Assembly: GCF_026212465.1 (NCBI RefSeq)
Contig: NC_080050.1
Location: forward strand, 29,298,070 to 29,362,069
Direction: 5' to 3'
Source of the DNA: Amaranthus tricolor
Lineage: Eukaryota; Streptophyta; Magnoliopsida; Caryophyllales; Amaranthaceae
Length of the DNA stretch: 64,000 bases
A program made the position numbers and the translations under genes. Every line of letters begins with the position of its first letter. Position 1 is the first letter of the stretch. This document shows positions 11,920 to 24,100 of the stretch, piece after piece. Under the pieces are notes generated by a model, which did no database searches, had not been told where the DNA came from, and worked only from the letters and a program-made list of their open reading frames with translations.

Positions 11920-11933
11920 AACCAAACGGCCCC
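11920..11933 (-). repeat. Right terminal inverted repeat of PIF/Harbinger element
   Basis: AACCAAACGGCCCC, the inverse of the left end with one mismatch, is directly followed by the TTA target copy at 11934-11936. The adjacent subterminal stretch (CATTCCCTTTCCTGATTCC) is rich in ATTCC motifs, matching the CATTCCCTTT-rich left subterminal region. Confidence 0.9.
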
Positions 11934-11936
11934 TTA

Positions 11937-13142
11937 GTGCTTACTTGATTGCCCTAAGATGTCAAATACCAATAAAGATGCTCATTCCAACCCTTTTGAG
12001 TTAGTGGAATTTGACTTGTCGTTTTGTAAGTTGTAAGAATTGAATTCTTATAACGAGGGTAATGAAAGGAAAATAAAAGTGGTTAGCTTTCAAAGTAAAT
12101 TGTTATAGCTTTGCAAAATTTTTTTGGAGTACAGGATATGTCGAGAAAAGCAGAGCTATGTGAAAGAAGCAGAGCTATGTGAAAATCAAACTCAAAAATT
12201 ACCAAGACTTGATTCTCTTTGCAATCTTAGTACGAATTTTATTGTTCTAAAACAGAGACCTAAGCTATTGATCTTCTTAACAAAAAATAGCAATTTATCT
12301 ACAAGAAATAATATTTTCAACCAAATTAATAATTGTTTAAGTAACCATTAATAATCTCAAATTTTTCCCAAAAAATGTTCTCAATTTTCTCCAATATAGT
12401 AGGATGGTTATTTAGTTCATTTTATTTAACCGAAAATCACTAATCCTTTTAACGATTTTTTAAATCGCTAATATTGACAATTTGAGGAACATCGTTAAAG
12501 ATCTCGTGCACTTCATTGATTTCACTTCATAGTTCATACCAACAAAACTCTACATGTTTCTTTGTTCTATGATGTTCTAGTATAGTCATATAAATTGAAT
12601 AATCCTACTTTCAAAGGTTACCGGCATAAACCGAATGAAATGGAATCGAAGGGTACAATTGATCATTTTAGGACTTATGCATGGGACTAGATAACTCGTC
12701 ACAACAAACACCAGCATCAACATTGCCATCGCGCCCAAGCAAAAACATATTCACCCAATTCTGTGTCTTCATTTCATCTATGTATCTCAATCACATCATA
12801 GCAACAACACTGCCATTGATCCCACGCGAAAACATATTCACCCAACTCGGGGTCTTCACTTTCAGCTAGGTGTCTCAATCGCATCAATTCCACACCAATG
12901 ATTTACGTAATCATCCTTTCATCTACCGCATCACATCATTATATTGATTTATGCATAACGCAAATGAAATTGAACAGAACGGTACGGTTGATTAGTTTAC
13001 GACGTATGCATGAGACTAGAGCTCGACAGAAGCGTAAAAAAAATTAGTTACATGTTGAATCCAGTTACATAATTTATTGAAAAAAACTATTGCACAAAAA
13101 AGAGAGAAAAAATGTTAGCTTTGAAAGTGTAAGCACATTTAT
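11937..13142. repeat. Intergenic stretch with diverged direct repeats
   Basis: No gene was recognised. Blocks at 12708-12799 and 12800-12886 are similar (each contains AACATATTCACCCAA and ends TCTCAATC..CATCA). A second related pair lies at about 12633-12694 and 12962-13026 (GTATGCATG and GACTAGA are shared). Together these suggest an old nested tandem duplication. The short plus-strand frames here have no recognisable domain. Confidence 0.5.
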
Positions 13143-15873
13143 CTAACACCAACCACGATTCTTGCAAAAGTCCTTCGTACGCTTCCTCATGCGAGTAAAG
13201 ATGATTATTGCACATGTAAGAATCCAGGGTGAGATTCGCATACCCTTGAAGCTAAATTTTTCAGCCCACTTTGGTGATTCACTCACCACGATAGCTATCA
13301 AGATAGTTATAATGGCCACGCCAACCACAATCCTCGTAACAGGTTTGATCAAGGAGTCCTGTGTGAAAAATGAAAATTTTCAGGAACAGTAGATGTTCTT
13401 TAGTGTTCGAGGGCATGTTCAAAAGAAAGCTAAGCAAGGGACACTGATGGGCATAAAGTACAAAGAACAACACCCAAAACGAAGAGCTACATAACTTCAC
13501 AGGATATACCACGAAAAATCTTCTCACATACAAAACCAAAATTGAATATGACAGAAGGAAATTCAGGTATTATATTAAAAAAAACCAAAATAATAATAAT
13601 CTTCTAATTAAAAAGATGTGAGTGAAAATTTTGATAGCACCTCCCCTGAAAATAGAGGTGCGAAGAAAATGGAAATATAATAATTAAACAAAATAATCTT
13701 AGGCACCTTTGCCTTTAAGTATATCATAACGGTGGAACGATTCATTGCCGAGTAGCATAACACCAGTGTATACATGTAGGGGAAAAAAGAATCACATATC
13801 CAGTAAAACAAGCTAGAAAAAAAAAGAATAACAAGACAACTCTAAAGGGAAAAAAGCATAACAAAAAGTGGATGAATGTGCGCGCCAATTCCTGATGTAC
13901 CCCTGAACCCACCCCACCCATAAAAACCCGATAATCTAATATATATGTTCAAACCAGAAATAGAATACAGTAGCAAAAATGATTATCCCATATGAGAAGT
14001 AAGTCCAACCCAGTGTTACCAGGATCGATGGGTTGCCCATCGTATTGCGATCTGGGTTGGAATAATACTTTATCTCTAACATAACCCCAAATAAAGTTAT
14101 CAGACACCTATAAGAAAATTCCAGGTCTAAAGCCACTTTTTAACTTGCCCATTCTAGAATCCACCATGAAAGCAATCAACATTATATAACTCCGTCCAGC
14201 AACTAATACTGAATTATTAGGTTGCTGCCACTTGATGACAGTAATGGTAATGAATTTTAGACAAAATTAGCAAGAAAAATCTCATACCATTCCTACAACA
14301 AAGAAGCTTCATCTTCAATCATATGTTCAATTCATAAGATTGCCAATCACGCAATAACATCTTCCAAATTCTGATGGATGGTAATGAATTTATGAAGAAA
14401 AAAGACCAGGGACGAACAAGTATTAACATGGAGAATGATATATGAGTTATCTTCCAAAATTTAACTCAAAATTTATTTTCATTACCATCAATTAGTAAAA
14501 GCTACAAAGCAAGCTACCAAACGGGGCATGAGGTAAAAGAGCAATGAAAAGGGACAATTCTACTTCATTTGTTGGGCAAAGGGGTAGACGGATCACAAAA
14601 CACAACTCACCTATGTTCTCTTACATAAAAACTAAGAAAAAATTCAATACATCTGTAGCATCACCTCTTTTCCTTCTCTTTCTTTACCTCTCGATCCTTT
14701 CTATTAAAACAACAATGGATTACCAACAATTGAAACATCTAACGACCATAATATAAATCAAAAAAAAAAATTCATCCAAATTATTGAAACTCAGGCTTAA
14801 CTAACCCCTTGTAATATGCTCCATATTTCAGCTTAAACATTATGATACCAGAAGTCTAAATCTAATACAGATCCCTTCATTCGGTTGTTTTATCTAGATA
14901 TCACTTGTTATCACTAACAAGATAAGATTGTCTACGTGGGACCCCAACCCTGTGTTGGTGGAGTATTGAAATGTTGTACCCAAAAGGCATGAAGTAAAGG
15001 AATGATGTATACATCCAAAAGGCCCAAACCAGACTAAATTGTTTTTCTAATTGATTAGCTGCCCATCTGAAAAGATGGTTGAACAAAATATGAGGAATGG
15101 GTCAATCATTTGATATTAAGTCAACTATCTAAATCGTTCATATCCTGCAATTGCAACATATGATTAGGAATGATTCAATTCAAAGATAGTGATCGATTGA
15201 AATCACTTCAATTCCATATACAAGTAGAGAACACAAAATTTACAAAAAAATGGTAATCTAAACCAATTCAACCACAAAAAAATCAAAAGATGATTTAATT
15301 CAAACATAATAATCACTACTAATCATTTCAATAAAACATACAATTAGTGATCAAAGTCACAGCTATAAGAAAAAGAATAGTAATTTAAACCAATTCAACC
15401 CCTATTAAATGAAATCAATCACAGTCATAAACAAATAAAAAGAATAAAAAAAGGAGAAGAAGAAAAGTCACCTTGGGTTCGCCATCAATGTAAATAACAG
15501 AACCATCTTTGTAAGGGAGAATAGAACGGCCATTCCTAGGATGAAACCTTATAGGAACACCACGATCTCCATCATTAGGATTATAGGCATAAATCGACTT
15601 AAATCCGAACTGTTCTAAGATATCACGTACTTCCAATTGATCTTGATCCCAACCTCCTAAACTGGATTTCATGACAGAAATTGGACCTTTACCTTGGCGA
15701 TATACATGCAATTCCACTTCAGGTATCTTCGTTCGCACCGATTTTTTAGCTCGATCTGAGTTTTCTTCTTCTATTAATGGTGTTGAAGGGGTGGTTTCTT
15801 CTTTGAAAATTGGTTCTGGATTCAGAAGAGGGGTGGTTTCTGACTGTTCTTCGTTTTCTCTGTGCTGCTCCAT
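13143..15873 (-). CDS. Small plant membrane protein, function unknown
   Basis: Two exons on the minus strand, 15873-15472 and 13358-13143, join in frame to a 205-residue protein. The donor is AAG|GTGACT and the acceptor CAG|GACTCC. Residues 1-60 are acidic and probably disordered (TTPLLNPEPIFKEETTPSTP). A conserved-looking folded region follows, with VELHVYRQGKGPI, LGGWDQDQLEVRDILEQFGF and VPIRFHPRNGRSILPY. Exon 2 encodes two hydrophobic segments, IVVGVAIITILIAIVV and PWILTCAIIIFT, followed by a basic tail (RMRKRTKDFCKNRGW). I have seen this general protein architecture in plants without an assigned role, and no enzymatic motif is visible. The order of parts predicts a tail-anchored or hairpin membrane protein with a cytosolic N-terminal domain. 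The intron is 2.1 kb. An antisense frame at 15671-15991 overlaps exon 1 and is probably spurious. Confidence 0.75.
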
Positions 15874-16159
15874 TAAAGTTTATGTGCTTTGCCAATTGCC
15901 AACTATGGCGGAAGCGGAAAGTCACAAACTTGTGAATGGTTTTGTTAACCCTCTTGTTCCTGATTGTTTGGCAATTTGTTTTCGCTTTTGACTTTGACAA
16001 ATTCTTATTAACGTCTCATCGTTAGACGGGCTTCACATCGTTAGCCGGGCTTGATATGGGCTAATACAAAATTTAACTTTTGGAAAAAATAAAAGAAACA
16101 AATATCGTTTCAATACTTAAAATGCATATTTTAAGATTTAAAATGACAACTTTAAAATT

Positions 16160-16312
16160 ATTGGAAAGTATTTCCTTGATTTCTCATTAGATGAATAATC
16201 AATAAATACAAGAAATGTTCTTAAAATATGGAAGCTAAATAATTACAATTATATTGTACATAATAAGAATATTTACATAATATTCTAAAGATACTAAAGA
16301 TATTACTCTAAT
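16160..16312 (-). repeat. Candidate 3' LTR remnant of copia element
   Basis: Reading the minus strand, the copia polyprotein ends at TAT-TAG around 16312, preceded by a GGGGC purine-rich stretch. A sequence starting TATTAGAGTAATATC then follows, which resembles the TGTTAGAG start of many copia LTRs. No matching 5' LTR was found beyond 18690, so the boundary is uncertain. Confidence 0.35.
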
Positions 16313-18690
16313 ACGCCCCTGTAGTCGAATCGGAAGGCTCGTGAACACTGAGACTGGAACGGATTTCATCAAAAAGAATCTTAGAAAGGCCTTTGGGGAA
16401 AATATCCGCAATCTGATAATAGGACGGAACATGAAGAACCCGAACCTCACCATGTTTGACCTTCTCACGAATAAAATGGATGTTCATTTCAATATGTTAG
16501 TACGCTGATGAATAACCGGATTGCCGTAAAGATAAATTGCACTAACATAATCACAGTACACAAGAATAGCAGTGGGAATAGGATAATGCAACTCGAGAAG
16601 CAAATTACGAATCCAACAAGTTTCGGAGACAATATTAGCAACCCCACAATATTCAGCTTCAGCACTAGACTTAGAAATTGTAGGCTGACGCTTAGAGGAC
16701 CAAGAGACTAAGTTATCACCCATAAAGACACAATATCCGGACGTCGAGCAGCGAGTATCAAGACAACCATCCCAATCAACATCCGTATAAAACGAAAGAG
16801 AAGTAATAGAGGACTTGTAAAGTTGTAAACCATGATTAATAGTACCACGAACATAACGAAGAATACGATGGAGAGTAGCCATGTGTTCAACTCTAGGATC
16901 ATGCATAAAGAGACAGATTTGTAGAACAACATACGAAATGTCCGGTCGAGTGAAAGTAAGATACTGTAAGGCACCGGCTAAGCAACGATACAAGGTGGGA
17001 TTATCTTAAGGAGAACCAGAGTCAGTGCTGAGTTTGCTAGTCATAGCAACAGGAGTGGAAGCATGATTACAATCAGACACACCTGCCTTCTCAAGAATCT
17101 TAGTGGCATATTTACGTTGAGAAAGAAAGAGCCCTATAAAAGTACGAGTAACAGCAATACCTAAAAAATAACTAAGAGGACCTAAGTCCTTCATGGAAAA
17201 CTCTAAACTCAGTTTAGACATAATAGATTGATGAAGAGAATCAGATAAAGCAATAAGAATAATATCATCAACATACAAAAGGAAATAAGCAAGATCCGAC
17301 ACATGTGAATATACAAACAAGGAATTATCAAAAATGCTATTACGAAAACCAATAGTAGTGATAAAGCCAACAAATCTTTGATACCAAGCAGGGGGGGACT
17401 GTTTAAGACCATACAAAGATTTTCGGAGAAGACAAACATAATTAGGATGCGCAGAGTTGCGGAAACCTAAAGGTTGATGCATATAAACAGTCTCATGCAA
17501 ATTACCATAGAGAAAAGCATTTTAACATCAAGCTAATGAATAAACCAAGACTTAGATATATCAATACTCAAAACTAGGCGAATAAAAGCAGACTTGACCA
17601 CAGGACTAAAAGTTTCATCGCAATCCACACCTTCTTGCTGAGACTTCCCATCCCCAACAAGACACGCCTTATAGCGCTCAAAAGACCCATCAGAGTTAGT
17701 CTTAAGAAGAAAGATCCACAAAGAGCGGATCATGTTAGCATGAGCTGGACGAGGCACAAGATCCCATGTATGATTCACAATTAAAACATCATATTCCTCT
17801 TGCATAGCCTGTTTCTAGTTCTGGTCACGAAGAGCATGTATGGGGTTTTTGGGTATGGGGGAAACGGTGGTGACAAATAAGGCTTGAGAATATTTAGGAT
17901 TGGGTTTGAAAATACCATGTTGACTACGCGTAGTCATGCCGGGGTTAGAGGGAGGTGTGGTATGGGGTTCATTAGAAAAGGGAGGTGTTTGGGCTATTAT
18001 GTTTTGGGGAGGAGGTAACTGGGCCATGTAGAGGCCCATGATGGTGGGGGAGGATGGCGGATGGGTTGGGTTGATTTGGGTCAGAAATGGGGGGGTGTTC
18101 GGTTTTTGTGAGGATGACCAAAGGAGAGCGATCATCAAGAAAATCATAATTATGTGTGGGATGAGGAGAGGAACGAGAAAAAGGAAAAGTTGCTTCGTCA
18201 AAAAGAACATGATGAGAAATAATTATTTTATTTGTGGAGAGATTATAGCACTTGTAACTACGATGAGATGACGGATATCCCAAAAAGACACACAGAGAGG
18301 AGCGAGGTTGTAATTTGTGAATAGTAGTAGAGGGAAATAAAGGAAAGCATAGACAACCAAAAACCCGAAGATGATCATAAGAGCGAGTTTTGTGATAGAG
18401 TAAATGAGTAAAAGTGAGATTTTTAAGTAATTTAGAGAAAAGAATGTTAAGAAGATAAGTAGCAGTATTTAAGACGTGAGGCCAAAAAGGAGGCAGAGAC
18501 GCATGGCATAAAGAAGTACGAACAATATTATTGATTGATCAGATTTTGCGTTTCGATTGGCCATTTTAAGAAGAAGTATGAGGACAAGAAAAACGAAGAC
18601 CAATTGTAATAGTCCGTGTTGAAGTGAACCGGATAAATTTATACAAATATGAATTCCAGTCCACACATCGGACATTAAATTAAACCAGTT
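16313..18690 (-). pseudogene. Decayed Ty1/copia polyprotein (integrase-RT-RNase H)
   Basis: On the minus strand, copia domains appear in the usual order. The integrase C-terminal end (18690 to about 18200) contains RKIRSINNIVRTSLCHASLP and LRVFGCLCFPLF. Reverse transcriptase (about 17810-17006) has WDLVPRP, GVDCDETFSPVVK, SLYGLKQSPPAWYQRF and the catalytic YVDD. RNase H (about 16993-16484) has SFYTDVDWDGCLDTRCSTSGY and SSAEAEYCGV. The terminal HIHFIREKV-type segment and LSKILFDEIRSSLSVHEPS end near 16313. Lesions include a stop before DVKNAFLYGN (about 17530), a stop between the RT and RNase H blocks (about 17007), a frameshift near 16490 and loss of gag, protease and most of integrase. It cannot encode a working polyprotein. 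Confidence 0.88.
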
Positions 18691-20067
<1,377 letters not shown>

Positions 20068-20733
20068 TTTAAATCATTAAATCCTTTTAATCTCATCCTT
20101 ATAATTACATGACTAAACCACAATACATACAAACCCACATTCCCTACTACTAACTGAATCTCAATAGTGAACCAACCAAAGCTTTTAACTGAATCTCACG
20201 GTGAAACGATCTCATACAAGACTTGCTGTTTGACTTTCTAATTGTTCAAATATTTTTTTTTAAATATGGTGAAAAATTAGCTTTTATACCAAATAAAAAA
20301 GTTACTAATTAACACGATTTAAGAATTCCTCCGTTTTATTATACTTGTTACATTTCACTTTTATACAATTCATGTATAATTTTGATAATTTATATTTTAA
20401 ATTATGCTTAACTAAAAATTACAAAAAGTTAATGTAATAAAAATATGCAATTTGCTACGATAGCTAGTTAAAATGTGGCAAGGACTACTGTCATTAAATA
20501 ATATACAAAGATTTGATTATTTAAAAATAATCAATTATGCTTTAAAATATGATAAAATGAAATATGATCAAATGTGATGTTGTAGGATTTGTTTTTATTT
20601 AAAGGAAAATTTCACATGGTAGTATCGAACTTTAATGCAACGCGAGTAGTAGCACTTTTGTAAGATTTTTCCACATGGTAGCATCCAGTCTATGCACTAT
20701 CTAACGTATCATTTTTCATTTAATTCTTGTCAA
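20068..20733. other. AT-rich intergenic sequence upstream of VPS16
   Basis: No gene was seen. A stretch from about 20327 (CCTCCGTTTTATTATACTTG) looks like one end of a Stowaway-like MITE of the CTCCGT type, but I could not find a matching right end. At 20600-20690, CACATGGTAG is repeated twice about 70 bp apart. Confidence 0.35.
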
Positions 20734-21006
20734 TTTCCGTTTAATTTACCATTTTGACATTTCTACCACTATTAAGCGTTAGTTATTGTCTTTATAATTT
20801 GTCCTAAACCATTTTTATGCTATCAAATACGCTCTCAAATGTTGTAACAATTTAATTTTCATAACATTTAATTCACCTTTTGTCATTTTGAATGAAAACA
20901 AAATTAATACGATATTTGAGAGCGTTGATGAATTAAACGTCAAAATGGTAAATTAAACATTTGAGAGCATAAAAATAGTTTAGAGCAATTATAAAGACAA
21001 CAACGT
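20734..21006. repeat. Fold-back repeat upstream of VPS16
   Basis: The left arm contains TTGTCTTTATAATTTGTCC and CATTTTTATGCT (20785-20822), then CTCAAATGTT after a 12-bp insertion. The right arm, read in reverse, contains TTGTCTTTATAATTGCTC, TATTTTTATGCT and CTCAAATGTT (21004-20956). A second inner pair, TAATTTACCATTTTGAC (about 20739) and its inverse GTCAAAATGGTAAATTA (20939-20955), adds to the fold. It ends about 190 bp before the VPS16 start codon, so it lies in the promoter or 5' leader. It is probably a MITE remnant. Confidence 0.6.
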
Positions 21007-21192
21007 AAAAAACTAGAAATTGTTGTTTGAACCAAAAAAAAAATCAAACTATTGATGTCCTCAACGACCGTCTTTCCAATTCTATTCTTTGCAAGATCCA
21101 ATGCTAATGGATGGATGACTAATTAACACCAAAATAAGAGCAGCAATAATTTTGATTTCCACTTCCACCATTTTTCTTTCTCCTTAGCAACA

Positions 21193-24100
21193 ATGGCTGC
21201 AGCAGTCTCCATTGCAGCGGAATGGCAACTCCTCTACAATCGTTACTACCGGAAACCCGAAATATACTCTATGAAATGGAAACACATTGATCTTACTCGC
21301 AACAAGGTAGCCTGCGCACCTTATGGTGGTCCAATTGCTGTAATTCGTGACGATTCAAAGATCGTTCAACTTTACGCTGAATCAGCTCTTCGAAAGCTCC
21401 GAATATTCAATTCCGCTGGCAATCAGATTTCTGAAACTATCTGGAGAAATCCTGGTGGACGATTGATAAGTATGTCTTGGACCGAAGATCAAACCCTAAT
21501 TTGCATAGTGCAAGACGGAACGGTTTATAGGTATAACATCCATGCTGAGTTAATTGAACCTAGTATTTCGTTAGGGAAGGAGTGCTTTGAGCAAAGTGTA
21601 GTGGATTGTGTGTTTTGGGGGAATGGAGTTGTGTGTATGAATGAAGGTTTTCAGTTTTTCTGTGTGCCGGATTTTTCGAATTTTAGGTCGGATAAGGATG
21701 TCGTTAAATTGGCTGATCCTGTGCTCGAGGATCCTCCATTATGTATGACGGTGATCGAGCCTAAGTATACGATGTCAGGGAATGTGGAGGTATTGCTTGG
21801 TGTTGGAGATCATGTATTGTTGGTGGATGAAGACGAGTCAAGGGAAGTGGGTGAAGGTGTTGGACCGCTTCAAAAGATGGTGGTTTCTAGGGATGGAAAG
21901 TTATTGGCTTCCTTTACTCATGATGGGAGGCTACTGGTTATTACCTCTGACTTCGCTAACATTATTTTCGAGCACGTTTGCGAGGTTGGTTAGTGTTTCT
22001 TGCTATTGCAAATGCTGTTTAGCTTTGTTTTTAATTGTGTCTAAATTATAATAGCTTAATGGTTGAGGAATGGAGTTCTTTGAATTTTTAGGTACTTCAT
22101 TCGTATATTTATTCTTGCACAATTTGATGTTTTATACTATCCATTTTATTTCTTTTGATCTTTAATATCTTAGTTATACAACAATGTTCCATTACTCCAA
22201 GACTGCTAAATGGCTCCTACCTAGGGTGGGGTTTGGGGTCCGATATATGCAGCGTTACCCTTGTTATAATATTGTGTTAACACTGACGTTGTTTCCAATT
22301 AAACCTTAGTGGTAAACATCATACATGATAATGAATCATTTTACTATAGTCCATTATAATTTGTAACCAAACAACTATAAATCTTAGTTATATAAAATAA
22401 AAATTATATTTTAATATAATGACATTGTGCGATTAGACGAATTAGATTACTGTAATTTTCCTTATACACTAACTACAATCTATAAAATAAAATTGGGTGA
22501 TGAATAGTGAATATTATTGAAGTGGTGCATGGTAAAATATGCGGAGGTAGTATATGACATAGTTAGTCGAATTTAAGAGATGTGTAGAACTTTTCTAGGA
22601 AGTGTGTGTATGATTTTGGTTGATGATCATGCTGAAAATAGATATTTTTTTCTCTATTTTGGTGTGCGATTGCTCCGTTTAAGTATTATGGTTTTGAAGG
22701 GAATTTGTCTATTGATAGATTAATTTTTGGTAAGATTGTTAGGTGAAAGAACAGGACAAATGTTAAAGGAGATGCATGTGTGTTTAAAGGAATCAATAAA
22801 AAAAAAAGCAACAGAAAGCATCATTCAAAGCTATGTCACGGTGTTTGAGAGAGTTTTCTTCTTAATGTGTATGAGAGCAATTGGAGATTAGAAACTTAAT
22901 ACTTGAATAAGCAGCTTTTATAGATTGCTCATTTTTGAACAATTTTTTGCCAGTTCAATTTCTGTTGAATTTTGTAGTGAGGCTTTGTGATTTTGGGGGT
23001 GACAAGAAGCTGATAATTTCATAAGAGATTATAGGATGGAGCTCTTGGTCAGCTGTTTATGCTGATATGGCCTATTAAGAGTTTTTTTGGACAAAGGCTT
23101 CTTTCTGAGCCATCCTCCCTCGGTCCTTTGAGTTTTCATGTCTTAATTATGTGAACTCCTGGTACATCACCGATCATTGTTCTTCATCTTGCAAGCTGGA
23201 AGCATTTGCTCTTCCCTTTACTCTTACATTTGATAGTTAGTCCCCAACTTGATTTCTTTTGCTAATTTTACTTTCACGCAGTCTGCTCTTCCCCCAGAAC
23301 AGCTGGCCTGGTGTGGACTGGACAGTGTACTATTGTATTGGGATGATGCTCTTCTGATGGTGGGCCCATGTGGAGATCCAGTGCGCTACTTTTATGATGA
23401 ACCAATAATTTTGATATCAGAATGCGATGGTGTTAGGGTTCTTTCAAACACAAATATGGAATTTCTTCAGCGAGTTCCTGATTCCACAGTGTCGATTTAT
23501 GAGATAGGAAGCACAACCCCTGCAGCTTTGTTATATGATGCTTTGGATCATTTTGATAGGCAAAGTGCCAAGGTATCAGCTTGAATTTATTTCCGTGACT
23601 GAATTTTAGAAATTTGGTTCCTTTTTCTTCTCAATTTCTATTTTTTGATAGATTCACTTCCTATGTAATGATCAGGATGTCAAATTTCAGAAGAGTAACA
23701 TGCTTTTAATATGCTTTTATCATGATAGTAGTTTTGAGGCAAACAACTTGTTAAATGAGAGGAATTTTTTTTTATCATTTATTGATTTTGATGCTATCCT
23801 TTATATTGAGAAAGATATCCATACATGCCAAGGAATAATAAAATAGTAGTATATTTTATGCTATGATAGATAATCAAACACAATATATGAATTGAGGGTC
23901 AGTAATCTTTCATTTATGAACCTTGATATTTAATTCAAACATATTAAATAAGTTAAACGTCACTATCATTTAACGTGAATCCAATCAACTAAAACACAAT
24001 GACCTGAAATATTAAAAGTGATCAAGTCAGTTACTTCAAAAATAATATTCAAAGTTTCCAGTTATCTATCCGAAAACATTTGTGAATTTTATTCATATGC

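Larger units (their letters stand above)
7842..11933 (+). mobile_element. Complete PIF/Harbinger DNA transposon
   Basis: The element is 4092 bp. Its ends are GGGGGCGTTTGGTT (left) and, reverse-complemented, GGGGCCGTTTGGTT (right), 13 of 14 identical. It is flanked by TTA on both sides (7839-7841 and 11934-11936), the 3-bp target duplication typical of PIF/Harbinger. It carries two plus-strand genes, a DDE transposase (8931-10339) and a Myb/SANT-like protein (10512-11553), in the order usual for plant Pong/PIF elements. Both frames remain open after splicing. The left subterminal part is rich in CTG/CCT runs and contains a 77-bp tandem repeat. The element lies 3' of the LIP1 gene. Confidence 0.92.

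Noticed and set aside
15671..15991. 106-codon plus-strand frame
   Set aside because: It is antisense to exon 1 of the two-exon membrane protein gene, which has better codon and domain support.
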